Source: Nitrobacter sp963807355
GTDB taxonomy: Bacteria; Pseudomonadota; Alphaproteobacteria; Rhizobiales; Xanthobacteraceae
Reading direction: 5' to 3'
Length of the DNA: 64,000 nt
NCBI GenBank assembly: GCA_963807355.1
Contig: CAWEBX010000010.1
Coordinates: 56,078 to 120,077, forward strand
Both the position numbers and the translations under genes were made by a program. Below are positions 52,055-60,905 of this stretch, one piece after another. A model generated the notes under the pieces. That model ran no database searches. It was given only the letters and a program-made list of their open reading frames with translations, and had not been told where the DNA came from. Position 1 is the stretch's first letter. The number at the start of each line of letters is the position of its first letter.

Positions 52055-53284
52055 ATGGCCATCCATCATCTCGATTCGCCGACCGGCCGTATTGCGGACA
52101 ACGTTATCGGCTTCGCCCGCACGCTGCGCGCCTCCGGTCTTCCCGTGGGTTCGGCCGCCGTCATCGACGCGCTGAACGCATTGCGCTTGATCGACATCGG
52201 TAATCGCGCGGACGTTTTCAGTACGCTTCAGGCGGTTTTGCTGACTCGCCACGAACATGCGCTAATATTCGCCCAAGCCTTCGAGCTTTTTTTCCGTATC
52301 GCGGAGCAACGGAACAACATGCTGGACTCGGTCCCGCTGCCGGACCAGGCCAGGAAACCGCCGTCGTCTACCTGTCTGCGTGTTCTTGAGGCATTGTCGC
52401 AGCCTGCGATCACGGGTGAGCGCGAGACGCCGCGGGAGCATGAGATCCGGCCTTCCGTCTCCGACCGCGAGGTGCTGCAAAGGAAGGATTTCGCCCAGAT
52501 GAGCGCAGCCGAGATGGCCGAAGTGACGCAGCTGATCGCGAAGAGGGAACTGCCGCAAGCCAAGCTGCGCACACGACGCACCCGGCCCGATTCACGAGGA
52601 GCGTCGCTGGATCTGCGCCGCACGCTGCGCGGCGGCCTACGCACTGGGGGCGAGATCGTCGATATTCATCGCCTCGGCAGGGCCGGCAAGTCGGCGCCGA
52701 TCGTAGCCCTGCTCGATATCTCAGGCTCGATGAGCGAATATACGCGACTATTTTTGCATTTTCTCCATGGTCTCACAAATGAGCGCAAGTGCGTTTCGGT
52801 CTTTCTGTTCGGAACGCGGTTGACTAATGTGACGCGCGCGTTGCGTGCGCGCGATCCCGACGAGGCGCTGGCCGCTTGTTCCTCGGTGGTGGAGGACTGG
52901 GCGGGGGGAACGCGGATCGCGACCTCGCTGCACAACTTCAACAAGCTGTGGGGCCGGCGCGTGCTGGCGCAGGGCGCCATTGTACTGCTGATCACCGATG
53001 GGCTGGAGCGGGAAGCCGACTCCAAACTAGCGTTCGAGATGGATCGGCTGCACCGATCCTGCCGTCGGTTGATCTGGCTCAACCCGCTATTGCGCTATGA
53101 CGGCTTTAAGCCCAAGGCGCAAGGAATTAAGATGATGCTGCCGCACGTTGACGAATTTCGTCCGGTGCATAGTTTGTCATCTATCGAGGGGCTGGTTGCT
53201 GCGCTTTCCCGGGCGCCGAGACCAACGGCCGTGGTCCCTCCATCCCGCAGCTTGAACGAGTGGCATCATGCTGGATCGCGATGA
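52055..53284 (+). CDS. coxE: VWA domain protein (CoxE-like)
   Basis: A 409-residue protein with a helical N-terminal part (FARTLRASGLPVGSAAVIDA) and a von Willebrand A domain. The metal-ion site begins DISGSMSEYTRLFLHFLHGL, with later VFLFGTRLTNVTRAL, TRIATSLHNFN and LITDGLERE. CoxE works with the CoxD ATPase in metal-centre maturation of the hydroxylase. The 3' end overlaps the xdhC start by 17 bases. Confidence 0.93.
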   Translation: MAIHHLDSPTGRIADNVIGFARTLRASGLPVGSAAVIDALNALRLIDIGNRADVFSTLQAVLLTRHEHALIFAQAFELFFRIAEQRNNMLDSVPLPDQARKPPSSTCLRVLEALSQPAITGERETPREHEIRPSVSDREVLQRKDFAQMSAAEMAEVTQLIAKRELPQAKLRTRRTRPDSRGASLDLRRTLRGGLRTGGEIVDIHRLGRAGKSAPIVALLDISGSMSEYTRLFLHFLHGLTNERKCVSVFLFGTRLTNVTRALRARDPDEALAACSSVVEDWAGGTRIATSLHNFNKLWGRRVLAQGAIVLLITDGLEREADSKLAFEMDRLHRSCRRLIWLNPLLRYDGFKPKAQGIKMMLPHVDEFRPVHSLSSIEGLVAALSRAPRPTAVVPPSRSLNEWHHAGSR

Positions 53285-53591
53285 ATACATTCTGAGGGCG
53301 GCGGAAAACTGGAGGAAAGCGGGCAAGGGCGTCGCGCTGGCAACGGTCGTTGAAACCTGGGGCTCCGCACCGCGTCCAGCCGGTTCGAGTCTTGTCATCA
53401 ACGAAGACGGCACGTTTCTGGGCTCGGTCTCGGGCGGCTGCGTCGAAGGCACCGTGGTGACCGAGGCGCTGGACGTGATCTCCAGTGGGGCGCCCAGGAT
53501 GCTGGAGTTTGGTGTCGCGGATGTGACCGCGTGGACTGTCGGCCTGTCATGCGGGGGCAGGATCCGCATCTTTGTTGAGAAAGTCGTTTAG
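53268..53591 (+). CDS. XdhC family protein, N-terminal domain type
   Basis: A 107-residue protein covering the XdhC N-terminal domain: VALATVVETWGSAPRPAGSS, then FLGSVSGGCVEGTVV and GLSCGGRIRIFVE with the conserved cysteines. XdhC proteins bind molybdenum cofactor and deliver it, sulfurated, to xanthine-dehydrogenase-type enzymes. In this lineage the N- and C-terminal domains are separate adjacent genes; here a 223-base insert lies between them. The start overlaps coxE. Confidence 0.9.
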   Translation: MLDRDEYILRAAENWRKAGKGVALATVVETWGSAPRPAGSSLVINEDGTFLGSVSGGCVEGTVVTEALDVISSGAPRMLEFGVADVTAWTVGLSCGGRIRIFVEKVV

Positions 53592-53656
53592 TGTCATTGG
53601 TGTAAAGTTCTTCCGTTATGATGGGAGGCCCATCCGGGGACTTCGATCGAAAGGGC

Positions 53657-53732
53657 ACTAGTGGTCCGATTCTAACATTTGGTTCGTGGACTCGCCTGAG
53701 GTGGCACCAAATGTCAAATCCACTCCACTAGT
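53657..53732. repeat. Inverted-repeat element between the two XdhC genes
   Basis: Two 27-base arms (53657-53683 and 53706-53732) face each other, with perfect outer actagtgg/ccactagt and inner acatttggt/accaaatgt and a diverged ten-base middle. The spacer is 22 bases. It resembles a small palindromic repeat or MITE-like remnant. It lies in a 223-base non-coding insert inside an otherwise tightly packed operon. Confidence 0.7.
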
Positions 53733-53814
53733 CTTGTAGTGCGAGAGTACCCCTGTTTTCCGAGTTCGAACGGGGGGCTGTGGATGTTTACGATCTCGGT
53801 CTCAGGCGTTTGTC

Positions 53815-54507
53815 GTGAAGCTTGCCACACTTTCAGCGATCAATATCGAGCGGGCCGCGCGGAGGCCGGTGATCGTGGTGACCGATATCGATAATGGCGA
53901 GCAGCGCCTTATTAACGCCGCTGACATTGCCGGCGATCCTTTGCATATCGAACTGGAACGACATCTGCGTATGGGCAAGAGCGGCACCATTGAAGTCGCG
54001 GGCCGGAAGCTGTTCCTGAACGTCTATGCGCCGACCGCCAAGCTTGTGATCGTCGGCGCGGTTCACATCAGTCAGGCGCTGGCGCCGCTGGCGCGTTCGC
54101 TCGGCTATGATGTCACCGTGGTCGATCCGCGCTCCGCATTTGCAAGTCCTGAGCGGTTTCCGGACGTGACGCTGATCGCCGAATGGCCGGACGTTGCACT
54201 GCCGCCGCTTAACATGGATCATTATACAGCCTTCGTTGCTGTAACTCACGATCCGAAGATCGACGATCCTGCGTTATTGCACGGGCTGAAGTGCGATTGC
54301 TTCTACATCGGGGCATTGGGCTCGCGGAAGACCCACGTTCAGCGTGCCCTCCGCCTGAAAGCACAAAACATTTCTAGCGCCGACATCGAACGCATCCACG
54401 CACCGATCGGCTTGGAGATCGGCGCGATTTCGCCCTCCGAGATCGCCGTGGCCATCATGGCGGAAATCACGGCGCAGCTACGGCTGCCGAAAGCGAGCGC
54501 GGCATGA
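53815..54507 (+). CDS. XdhC family protein, C-terminal Rossmann domain type
   Basis: About 230 residues from the GTG at 53815. The N-terminal part ends with LFLNVYAPTAKLVIVGAVHI, followed by the Rossmann-type XdhC_C domain (LAPLARSLGYDVTVVDPRSA, DHYTAFVAVTHDPKIDDPAL, FYIGALGSRKTHVQRALRLK). It completes the cofactor-insertion function of the preceding XdhC N-domain protein. The ATGA overlap with the next gene shows coupling. Confidence 0.92.
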   Translation: MKLATLSAINIERAARRPVIVVTDIDNGEQRLINAADIAGDPLHIELERHLRMGKSGTIEVAGRKLFLNVYAPTAKLVIVGAVHISQALAPLARSLGYDVTVVDPRSAFASPERFPDVTLIAEWPDVALPPLNMDHYTAFVAVTHDPKIDDPALLHGLKCDCFYIGALGSRKTHVQRALRLKAQNISSADIERIHAPIGLEIGAISPSEIAVAIMAEITAQLRLPKASAA

Positions 54508-56108
54508 AATTTGGTCCCGCTACCCCGGACCACGCCATCGGCGGTGTCACCGTTCATACCTTGCGGCAGGGTACGTTTGTACTCAAGAAGGGCACCATTA
54601 TCGGGCCAGTGGAGGTTGAGGCGCTCAACAGGGCGGGTGTGAAGGAGGTTGTCGTCGTTCGCCTCGATGATGGAGATGTATCGGAGGACGTGGCGGCGGC
54701 GGATGTCGCGAAAGCGGTTGCCGGCGATGGTGTTACGGTGGAACGGGCGTTTACCGGCCGGGCTAATCTGTTCGCGTCGCGGGCCGGCGTGCTGGTGATC
54801 GATCGCGTGGCCGTCAACCGCATCAACAATGTCGACGAAGCGATCACCTTTGCGACGCTTTCGGCCTACAAGCCGGTAGTCCAGGGCGAGATGATCGCCA
54901 CCGTCAAGCTGATTCCGTTCGGCGTTGAAGCGAAGCTGCGCGATGCCGCGATTGCGGCGGCAGGCGGTGGTGTGTTGCGGGTTGCGCCTTACAGCATCAA
55001 GCGCGTTGGCATTGTCTCGACCATGCTCCCTGGCCTTGCGCCGAAGGTGATCGACAAGACATTGCGCGTCACCGCCGAGCGTATCGCGCCAGCGGGTGCG
55101 ACGATCATCGCCGATCGTCGCGTGACGCATGACCAAACCGTACTGTCGGCGGCGATCACGGAGATACTCGATCTCGGCGCCGAGCTGGTTATCGTATTCG
55201 GTGCATCCGCGATTGCGGATCGCCGCGATGTCATTCCCGCGGCCCTCACCGATGCGGGCGGCGTGGTCCAACATTTTGGTATGCCGGTCGATCCGGGCAA
55301 CTTGCTTCTGATCGGAAAAGCGCGTGGCGTGCCGGTGCTGGGTGCCCCGGGTTGCGCGCGGTCTCCCGTTGAGAACGGGTTCGATTGGGTACTGATGCGG
55401 CTGCTCGCCGGATTGAAGGTCGCGCGACGTGACCTGACCGGCATGGGAGTCGGCGGCCTGCTGATGGAAATCGTGACGCGACCGCAACCGCGTATCTCGC
55501 CTGCGACCGACACCAACAGCAATATTGCAGCGGTGGTCCTCGCCGCAGGGCGATCAACCCGCATGGGCGGCCCCAACAAGCTTTTGACGGAGCTGAACGG
55601 CAAGCCGCTGGTCCGTATCGTGACCGAGCAGGTGCTGGCGTCAAAAGCATCGAGCGTTACGGTCGTAACCGGCCATGAAGCAAGGGAAATCGAGCGCGCA
55701 CTGCGGGGGCTCAACGTTACCTTTGTGTACAATCCGGATTTCTCTACGGGTCTCGCCGGCTCGGTCAGAACCGGTATCAGCACGGTTCCTAAAGAGGCCG
55801 GCGGCGCCTTGATCTGTCTAGGCGACATGCCGCTGGTCGATGCGCAACTCCTCGATCGGCTGATCGCAGCGTTTGCTCCGGATCGGGGTATGCTAATAGC
55901 CGTCCCTGTCAGCGACGGCAGGCGCGGCAATCCGGTCTTGTGGTCGCGGCGCTTTTTCGGCGAACTGATGTCGCTCGAAGGTGACGTCGGCGCGTGCCAT
56001 CTGCTCGCGCGTCACGCCGAGGCGGTGGCGGAAGTCTCAGTCGATGCTCAGGGTGCCTTCTTCGACATAGATACGCCTCAAGCATTGGCGGCGGTTCAAC
56101 GCGGCTGA
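54504..56108 (+). CDS. Molybdopterin-binding / MobA-like nucleotidyltransferase fusion
   Basis: A 534-residue two-domain protein. The N-terminal part (about 1-335) is a MoeA/MogA-like molybdopterin-binding domain (GVVQHFGMPVDPGNLLLIGK, VLGAPGCARSPVENGFDWVL). The C-terminal part (about 345-534) is a MobA/MocA-like NTP transferase (AVVLAAGRSTRMGGPNKLLT, LICLGDMPLVDAQLLDRLI, VPVSDGRRGNPVLWSR). It likely attaches a nucleotide to the molybdenum cofactor used by the cluster's hydroxylase. It is the last gene of the cox-type cluster. Confidence 0.92.
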   Translation: MKFGPATPDHAIGGVTVHTLRQGTFVLKKGTIIGPVEVEALNRAGVKEVVVVRLDDGDVSEDVAAADVAKAVAGDGVTVERAFTGRANLFASRAGVLVIDRVAVNRINNVDEAITFATLSAYKPVVQGEMIATVKLIPFGVEAKLRDAAIAAAGGGVLRVAPYSIKRVGIVSTMLPGLAPKVIDKTLRVTAERIAPAGATIIADRRVTHDQTVLSAAITEILDLGAELVIVFGASAIADRRDVIPAALTDAGGVVQHFGMPVDPGNLLLIGKARGVPVLGAPGCARSPVENGFDWVLMRLLAGLKVARRDLTGMGVGGLLMEIVTRPQPRISPATDTNSNIAAVVLAAGRSTRMGGPNKLLTELNGKPLVRIVTEQVLASKASSVTVVTGHEAREIERALRGLNVTFVYNPDFSTGLAGSVRTGISTVPKEAGGALICLGDMPLVDAQLLDRLIAAFAPDRGMLIAVPVSDGRRGNPVLWSRRFFGELMSLEGDVGACHLLARHAEAVAEVSVDAQGAFFDIDTPQALAAVQRG

Positions 56109-56381
56109 CAATGAGCTCCTGGACCGGCGCGCTGTCCGGACTTCAGAGAGGGCGCTGACGGGCGACGTCAGGCCCACGACCTGCATCGGAGAATTGTTCA
56201 GGACGCATCGACGCTGCAAAGCGGTGCGGTCCCGCTTTCAATCCGGTTGGCTTGCGATGCATCAATGAGATTTCCGCTCCAGACTGGGTCCGCCGGCACT
56301 TCGCCTTCTCTAGATTTGCCAGCTATTTTAGACAGATAGGTTACATCACGGCGGATTGACTGCCCGGGACAAAGTTTTATT
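56109..56381. other. Intergenic region before the TetR operon
   Basis: About 270 bases with no supported gene. The last part (56370-56400) becomes AT-rich (aaagttttattttattatg) and probably contains the promoter of the efflux operon. Confidence 0.5.
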
Positions 56382-56411
56382 TTATTATGACTGACTGGTC
56401 AGTCATAATAA
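56382..56411. promoter_or_regulatory. TetR-type operator palindrome
   Basis: Fourteen-base arms, ttattatgactgac and gtcagtcataataa, are perfectly complementary around a two-base centre. The core gactgactggtcagtc is the classic TetR-family operator pattern. It ends four bases before the regulator's start codon, so bound repressor would block its own operon. Confidence 0.9.
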
Positions 56412-56415
56412 CCCG

Positions 56416-57135
56416 ATGAAAGCTGCAAAACCCAAACGACGAAACGCCGCCACTGCGAACTCCGCCAAAGGCCGATCTGCCACAAGCAAAGTCGGTGCGA
56501 CCTCCTCGCAGACGGGCAGGGCGGCCAAACCCCCGAACCGCGCAGCACGCGCAGCGCAGCGACGCGCAGCGATCATCGCGGCGGGACTCGATGAATTCAC
56601 CGCGCGTGGTTTTGCCGCAACCCGTCTGGACGACGTGGCAAAGCGGGCAGGCGTCGCCAAGGGTACCATCTATCTGCACTTCAAGGACAAGGAGGCGCTG
56701 TTCCAGGAGCTTGTGCGCACGGCGCTCGTGCCGCTGATCGGAAATCTGATGACCGTGCCTGCCGCTGGCGGATCGGTACGCGAGATCCTTGAACGCTTCG
56801 CTGAGACTTTTGTCCGCGACGTTGCCGAGACCAAGCGCGGCGATATCGTTCGCTTGATCATGGCGGAGGGCACGCGCTTTCCGTCGCTCGCCGACTTCTA
56901 CTTTCGCGAAGTTGTTTCGCGCGGTCTCGCGGGCATGCGCAAGCTGATCGAATACGGTATTGAGCGCGGAGAAATCCGCAATGCGCGCCTTGCCGACTTT
57001 CCCCAGATCGTCATTGCGCCTGCCATGGTCGCCGTGATGTGGCAAGGCCTGTTCGGCCGGCATGCGCCGCTCGATGCCGTGGCAATGTTGAAGGTCCATC
57101 TCGATCTGATCTTTGGCGAACGGAGAGCTTCATGA
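56416..57135 (+). CDS. TetR/AcrR family transcriptional repressor
   Basis: A 239-residue regulator. A basic, low-complexity N-terminal arm (about 45 residues, Lys/Arg/Ala-rich) precedes the helix-turn-helix (RRAAIIAAGLDEFTARGFAA, LDDVAKRAGVAKGTIYLHFK). The C-terminal ligand domain (LIMAEGTRFPSLADFYFREV) is of the AcrR C type common beside efflux pumps. The gene is the first of a four-gene operon and sits directly on a perfect palindrome. Its stop overlaps the next start (ATGA), so it is inferred to be an autorepressor. Confidence 0.95.
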   Translation: MKAAKPKRRNAATANSAKGRSATSKVGATSSQTGRAAKPPNRAARAAQRRAAIIAAGLDEFTARGFAATRLDDVAKRAGVAKGTIYLHFKDKEALFQELVRTALVPLIGNLMTVPAAGGSVREILERFAETFVRDVAETKRGDIVRLIMAEGTRFPSLADFYFREVVSRGLAGMRKLIEYGIERGEIRNARLADFPQIVIAPAMVAVMWQGLFGRHAPLDAVAMLKVHLDLIFGERRAS

Positions 57136-57920
57136 CCGCGCTGCGTACAGTCGCGCGTGCCGGCACTGCGTTGGCGCTGGCGGTTCTCGTTGCTGGCTGC
57201 GGCCAAAAGCTGCCGCCCGGCTATCAGGGCTGGGTCGAGGCCGATATGATTTTTGTCAGTCCCGACGAGAGTGGTCGCGTCACCAAACTGAATGTGCGCG
57301 AGGGCGACGCTGTCGAGGTCGGCGCGCAGCTCTATTCGGTCGACGATGACCTGCAACAGGCTGATCTCAATCAGAACAAAGCGACGCTGGCGAATGCGCA
57401 GCAGACTTACGATCGTGCGGCCTCGCTGAGGAAAACCGGGGCCGGTACGCAGGCGACTTTGGATTCCGCCGTCTCGGCGTTGCGTGTCGCCGAGGCGCGG
57501 GTCAACACCTCGCAGACGCGGCTGTCGCGGCGCAAGGGCTTTGCGCCGGTCGCAGGGACCATACAGCAAATCTATTTCCGCGAAGGCGAGATGACGCCGG
57601 CGCAACGGCCGGTGCTGTCGATCATGCCGCCGGGGAACATGAAGGTCCGGTTTTTCGTGTCGGAGCCGGATTTACCGAAACTCAGGATCGGGCAGGATGT
57701 TCACATCACCTGTGACAACTGTGCGCCCGATCTGACGGCAAAGATCTATTTCATCGCTACTCAGGCCGAATACACACCGCCGGTGATCTACAGTCTCGAG
57801 GAGCGCAACAAGCTAGTGTTCCTGATTCAGGCGCGGCCCACCAAGCCGGACAGTCTCCGCGTGGGGCAGCCGGTCACCGTGCAGATCGACGCCGCGCCAC
57901 CCGGAGGGGTAGCACCATGA
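57132..57920 (+). CDS. HlyD family secretion/efflux adaptor lipoprotein
   Basis: About 262 residues from the ATG at 57132. The N-terminus is a lipoprotein signal (ALALAVLVAGCGQKLPPG, Cys after AG). The biotinyl-lipoyl half (GRVTKLNVREGDAVEVGAQL), a short helical hairpin (about 78-130) and the beta-barrel part (FAPVAGTIQQIYFREGEMTP) follow the HlyD/YbhG plan. It links the inner-membrane ABC exporter to an outer-membrane channel. Four-base overlaps join it to the regulator and ATPase genes. Confidence 0.93.
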   Translation: MTALRTVARAGTALALAVLVAGCGQKLPPGYQGWVEADMIFVSPDESGRVTKLNVREGDAVEVGAQLYSVDDDLQQADLNQNKATLANAQQTYDRAASLRKTGAGTQATLDSAVSALRVAEARVNTSQTRLSRRKGFAPVAGTIQQIYFREGEMTPAQRPVLSIMPPGNMKVRFFVSEPDLPKLRIGQDVHITCDNCAPDLTAKIYFIATQAEYTPPVIYSLEERNKLVFLIQARPTKPDSLRVGQPVTVQIDAAPPGGVAP

Positions 57921-58861
57921 TCCAGGCAGCCGTGAAAGCGTCCGACATCGCGATCGAGGTTTCCGGCCTATCGAAATCGTTCAACGGCCGCGAGGTCGTG
58001 CACGACCTGTCCATGCAGGTAAAGCGCGGAATGATCTACGGCTTCCTTGGTCCCAATGGGTCGGGCAAGACCACCACCATCCGCATGCTCTGCGGACTGC
58101 TGACGCCCGATAGCGGCGAGGGCACCTGCCTCGGCTACGATATCCGCCGCGACGCCGACAAGATCAAGCGCCGGGTCGGCTACATGACCCAGCGTTTCAG
58201 CCTGTATCAGGACCTGTCGGTGCGCGAAAACCTGGAGTTCGTTGCACGGCTCTACGGCATTCGCGGTGCGCCCGGCGCGGCGCGGGCCATGATCAAGCGG
58301 CTCGGTCTTAACGGCCGCGAGGAGCAGCTTGCGGGTGAATTGTCCGGTGGCTGGAAGCAGCGCCTCGCGCTTGGCGCCTGTACGCTGCCGAACCCGCAAC
58401 TTCTATTGCTCGACGAGCCGACCGCCGGTGTCGATCCGAAGGCGCGGCGTGAGTTCTGGAATGAGATTCACGCGTTGGCTGCGGACGGCCTGACGGTACT
58501 GGTCTCCACCCACTACATGGACGAGGCCGAACGCTGTCACGAGATCGCCTATATAGCCTACGGTCATCTGCTTGCGCATGGCACCGTAGATGATGTGATC
58601 GCGAAATCGGCGCTCTCCACCTACACAGTCACGGGCGGCGACCTCAATGGGCTGTCGGCTGAGCTCGCAGGCAAGCCGGGCATCGACATGACCGCGCCGT
58701 TCGGTACCAGTTTACATGTCTCCGGCCGCGACAAGGCCGCGCTCGAACAGACGATCGCGGCCTATCGCAGTCGTGGCGATCTGCATTGGCAGCAGAGCGA
58801 GCCATCGCTGGAGGACGTATTCATCGAACTGATGAGCCGTTCGAAGGACAATTTCCAATGA
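57917..58861 (+). CDS. ABC exporter ATP-binding protein
   Basis: A 314-residue ATPase of the DrrA/YbhF type. Walker A is GPNGSGKTTTIRMLCGLLTP, the signature LSGGWKQRLALGACTLPNPQ, Walker B LLLLDEPTAGVDPKARREFW, and the H-loop LVSTHYMDEAERC. YbhF in E. coli has two ATPase halves; this protein has one. It powers the permease encoded next, in the same coupled operon. Confidence 0.95.
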   Translation: MIQAAVKASDIAIEVSGLSKSFNGREVVHDLSMQVKRGMIYGFLGPNGSGKTTTIRMLCGLLTPDSGEGTCLGYDIRRDADKIKRRVGYMTQRFSLYQDLSVRENLEFVARLYGIRGAPGAARAMIKRLGLNGREEQLAGELSGGWKQRLALGACTLPNPQLLLLDEPTAGVDPKARREFWNEIHALAADGLTVLVSTHYMDEAERCHEIAYIAYGHLLAHGTVDDVIAKSALSTYTVTGGDLNGLSAELAGKPGIDMTAPFGTSLHVSGRDKAALEQTIAAYRSRGDLHWQQSEPSLEDVFIELMSRSKDNFQ

Positions 58862-60015
58862 GTGCTGCGAACGACCACTCCTCCGAAAGGGAAATGCCGT
58901 TCGGTTTCTGGCGGCGCAGCTACGCCATGCTGGTCAAGGAGTTCATCCAGCTCCGGCGCGACCGGGTATCGTTCGCGATGATCGTGATGATTCCGGTGAT
59001 GCAGCTCATGCTGTTCGGCTATGCGATCAACACCACACCGCGCCATCTGCCGACCGCGGTTCTGCTGCAGGAAGACAGCGACCTCGCGCGCTCGATTCTG
59101 AAGGCATTGGAAAATACGTCCTATTTCCGTTTCACGCAGGAGGTGCATGACGTCGATACGTTCGACAATCTCCTGAAATCCGGCACGGTGCTGTTCGGTG
59201 TCGAGATTCCGCGTGGCTTCGAGCGCGGGGTGCGGCGTGGTGATCGTCCGGCGCTGCTGGTTGCCGCTGATGCCACCGATCCCGTCGCCGCCGGTTCCGC
59301 GTTGAGCGCACTCGGCCCGGTCGTGCAGACCGCGCTCGCGCACGATCTGCATATTGGCGATCCACCCGATCCGCCATTCGAAATCCGGGCGCATGCGCGG
59401 TACAATCCGGCGGCGTCGTCGCGGCTGAACATTGTGCCCGGGCTCGTCGGCACCATCCTCACCATGACCATGCTGATTTTCACGGCCTTGTCGGTCACGC
59501 GCGAGATCGAACGGGGCACCATGGAGAGCCTGCTGTCGATGCCGATCACGCCGGTCGAGGTGATGATCGGCAAGATTTTGCCCTACGTGCTGGTTGGATT
59601 TATTCAAGCAGCCCTGATCATCGGCATTGGCGTGCTGCTATTCGGCGTTCCCATCGATGGCAGCCTGACGTTGTTGGCGTTGCTCTCGACGCTGTTCATC
59701 ACAACCAATCTCGCCGTCGGATACACATTCTCGACCATCGTGCAGAATCAGCTCCAGGCCATGCAGATGTCGATGATGTTCTTCCTGCCAAGCATCCTGT
59801 TGTCCGGTTTCATGTTTCCCTTCGCCGGTATGCCCGTGTGGGCGCAGCGTGTCGGGGAGTGCCTGCCACTGACGCACTATGTCAGGATTGTCCGCGCCAT
59901 CATGCTGAAGGGCGCGACGATGCAAAACCTGAAGTACGACACGCTCGCGTTGCTGGCGCTGATGCTGGTGGCCATGGCGATCGCGGTGACACGATTCCGC
60001 CGCACGCTGGATTAG
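58858..60015 (+). CDS. ABC-2 type efflux permease (YbhR/YhhJ-like)
   Basis: About 385 residues from the ATG at 58858, overlapping the ATPase stop (ATGA). One N-terminal helix (FAMIVMIPVMQLMLFGYAIN), a large periplasmic loop (about 50-185) and five C-terminal helices match the ABC2_membrane_3 architecture. The EREIERGTMESLLSMPITP-like segment (TREIERGTMESLLSMPITPV) is the conserved coupling region. Only one permease gene is present, so it would work as a homodimer. Export of drugs or hydrophobic compounds is likely but untested. Confidence 0.92.
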   Translation: MSAANDHSSEREMPFGFWRRSYAMLVKEFIQLRRDRVSFAMIVMIPVMQLMLFGYAINTTPRHLPTAVLLQEDSDLARSILKALENTSYFRFTQEVHDVDTFDNLLKSGTVLFGVEIPRGFERGVRRGDRPALLVAADATDPVAAGSALSALGPVVQTALAHDLHIGDPPDPPFEIRAHARYNPAASSRLNIVPGLVGTILTMTMLIFTALSVTREIERGTMESLLSMPITPVEVMIGKILPYVLVGFIQAALIIGIGVLLFGVPIDGSLTLLALLSTLFITTNLAVGYTFSTIVQNQLQAMQMSMMFFLPSILLSGFMFPFAGMPVWAQRVGECLPLTHYVRIVRAIMLKGATMQNLKYDTLALLALMLVAMAIAVTRFRRTLD

Positions 60016-60033
60016 CCGAAGCTAATGGAAACA

Positions 60034-60759
60034 TCACTTTCGAAACAAAGCGCTGACGCGCCCGTAGATGCCACTGCGGTCGAAACTGTCTTCCACCAAG
60101 CCGGCGCCGACCGACCATTCCAGCATCCCCGTCTTGAAGCCCGTGAGGTGCGTGCCGATCCGGTATTGGGTGCTGAACCGATCGGTGGATACGGAGACTT
60201 CGGGTCCGATCCAGAACCGGTCGAACAAACGCCAGCCGGCCGCGGCGCGGGCGCTATACACCGAGTAGATGGTGGTGATCGCGCCGGAAGCAGCCACCAT
60301 CATCGCTGGCGTGGGCTCCCACTATAGCTCGCTCGCTAACTGGCCGCCGAAGCGGCTTCCGCTCAGCTTGCCGGTTTGAACATCGGGTTTGACCCCACGA
60401 ATTTCCAGGGTTGGACCGGCAAACACCCTGATCTCGAGGTCACCGCGCTTGGTCCGCCAACCGGGCAGAGCCGAGGCGCGGAAGATGTTGGTGGTGAAGC
60501 GCTGCGTCGCGGTGTCGTACCGTTCGAGATTGTCGGACATAAACAGACGAACCAGAAAACCATCGTTGTTCAAGTCACCTTTCGGCGCCAGCAGCATTCC
60601 GTTGTAGCCGGCCAGCCCGTTGCTCTAGAGATCAATGCCGCTGAAAAACAGGAATCGTTCGGGTCTGGAGCCACCGCTGAGATTATCGGTCAGCGGCGGG
60701 GTTACCGCAGGCTGGGCCATTGACCGACCAACGGCCGCCCACACCAATAAGGCGGCCAT
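60034..60759 (-). pseudogene. bcsS: Cellulose biosynthesis protein BcsS, inactivated by two in-frame stops
   Basis: From the ATG at 60759 one frame runs through a signal peptide (MAALLVWAAVGRSMAQPA) and FFSGIDL, then TAG (60627-60625). It continues SNGLAGYNGMLLAPKGDLNN ... SGSRFGGQLASEL, then TAG (60324-60322), and goes on WEPTPAMMVAASGAITTIYS ... GIYGRVSALFRK. Apart from the stops the frame is continuous and matches BcsS, a predicted outer-membrane barrel linked to cellulose export. In the family the first stop position is usually Trp and the second aromatic, so TGG-to-TAG changes are likely. No other bcs genes are in the window. Confidence 0.82.
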
Positions 60760-60905
60760 GCCAAATGCGCGCACGCTCCCCAACGTACCCGAGCCCCCAC
60801 AAGCCCCAAACGCCCATACGTACAACTACTGATAGCAGGCGGCACGCAGTCGCGTAGGGAACAATATGGAAACACCCTCAAGGTTTTTTTAACCAACCGT
60901 TCCCG

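Noticed and set aside
53592..53814. Insertion sequence with transposase
   Set aside because: The insert is only 223 bases, has no transposase frame and shows only an inverted repeat.
54339..55487. 382-codon antisense frame opposite the molybdopterin/MobA fusion
   Set aside because: It has no motifs and an antisense-shadow composition (His/Arg/Asp-rich); the sense gene is well supported.
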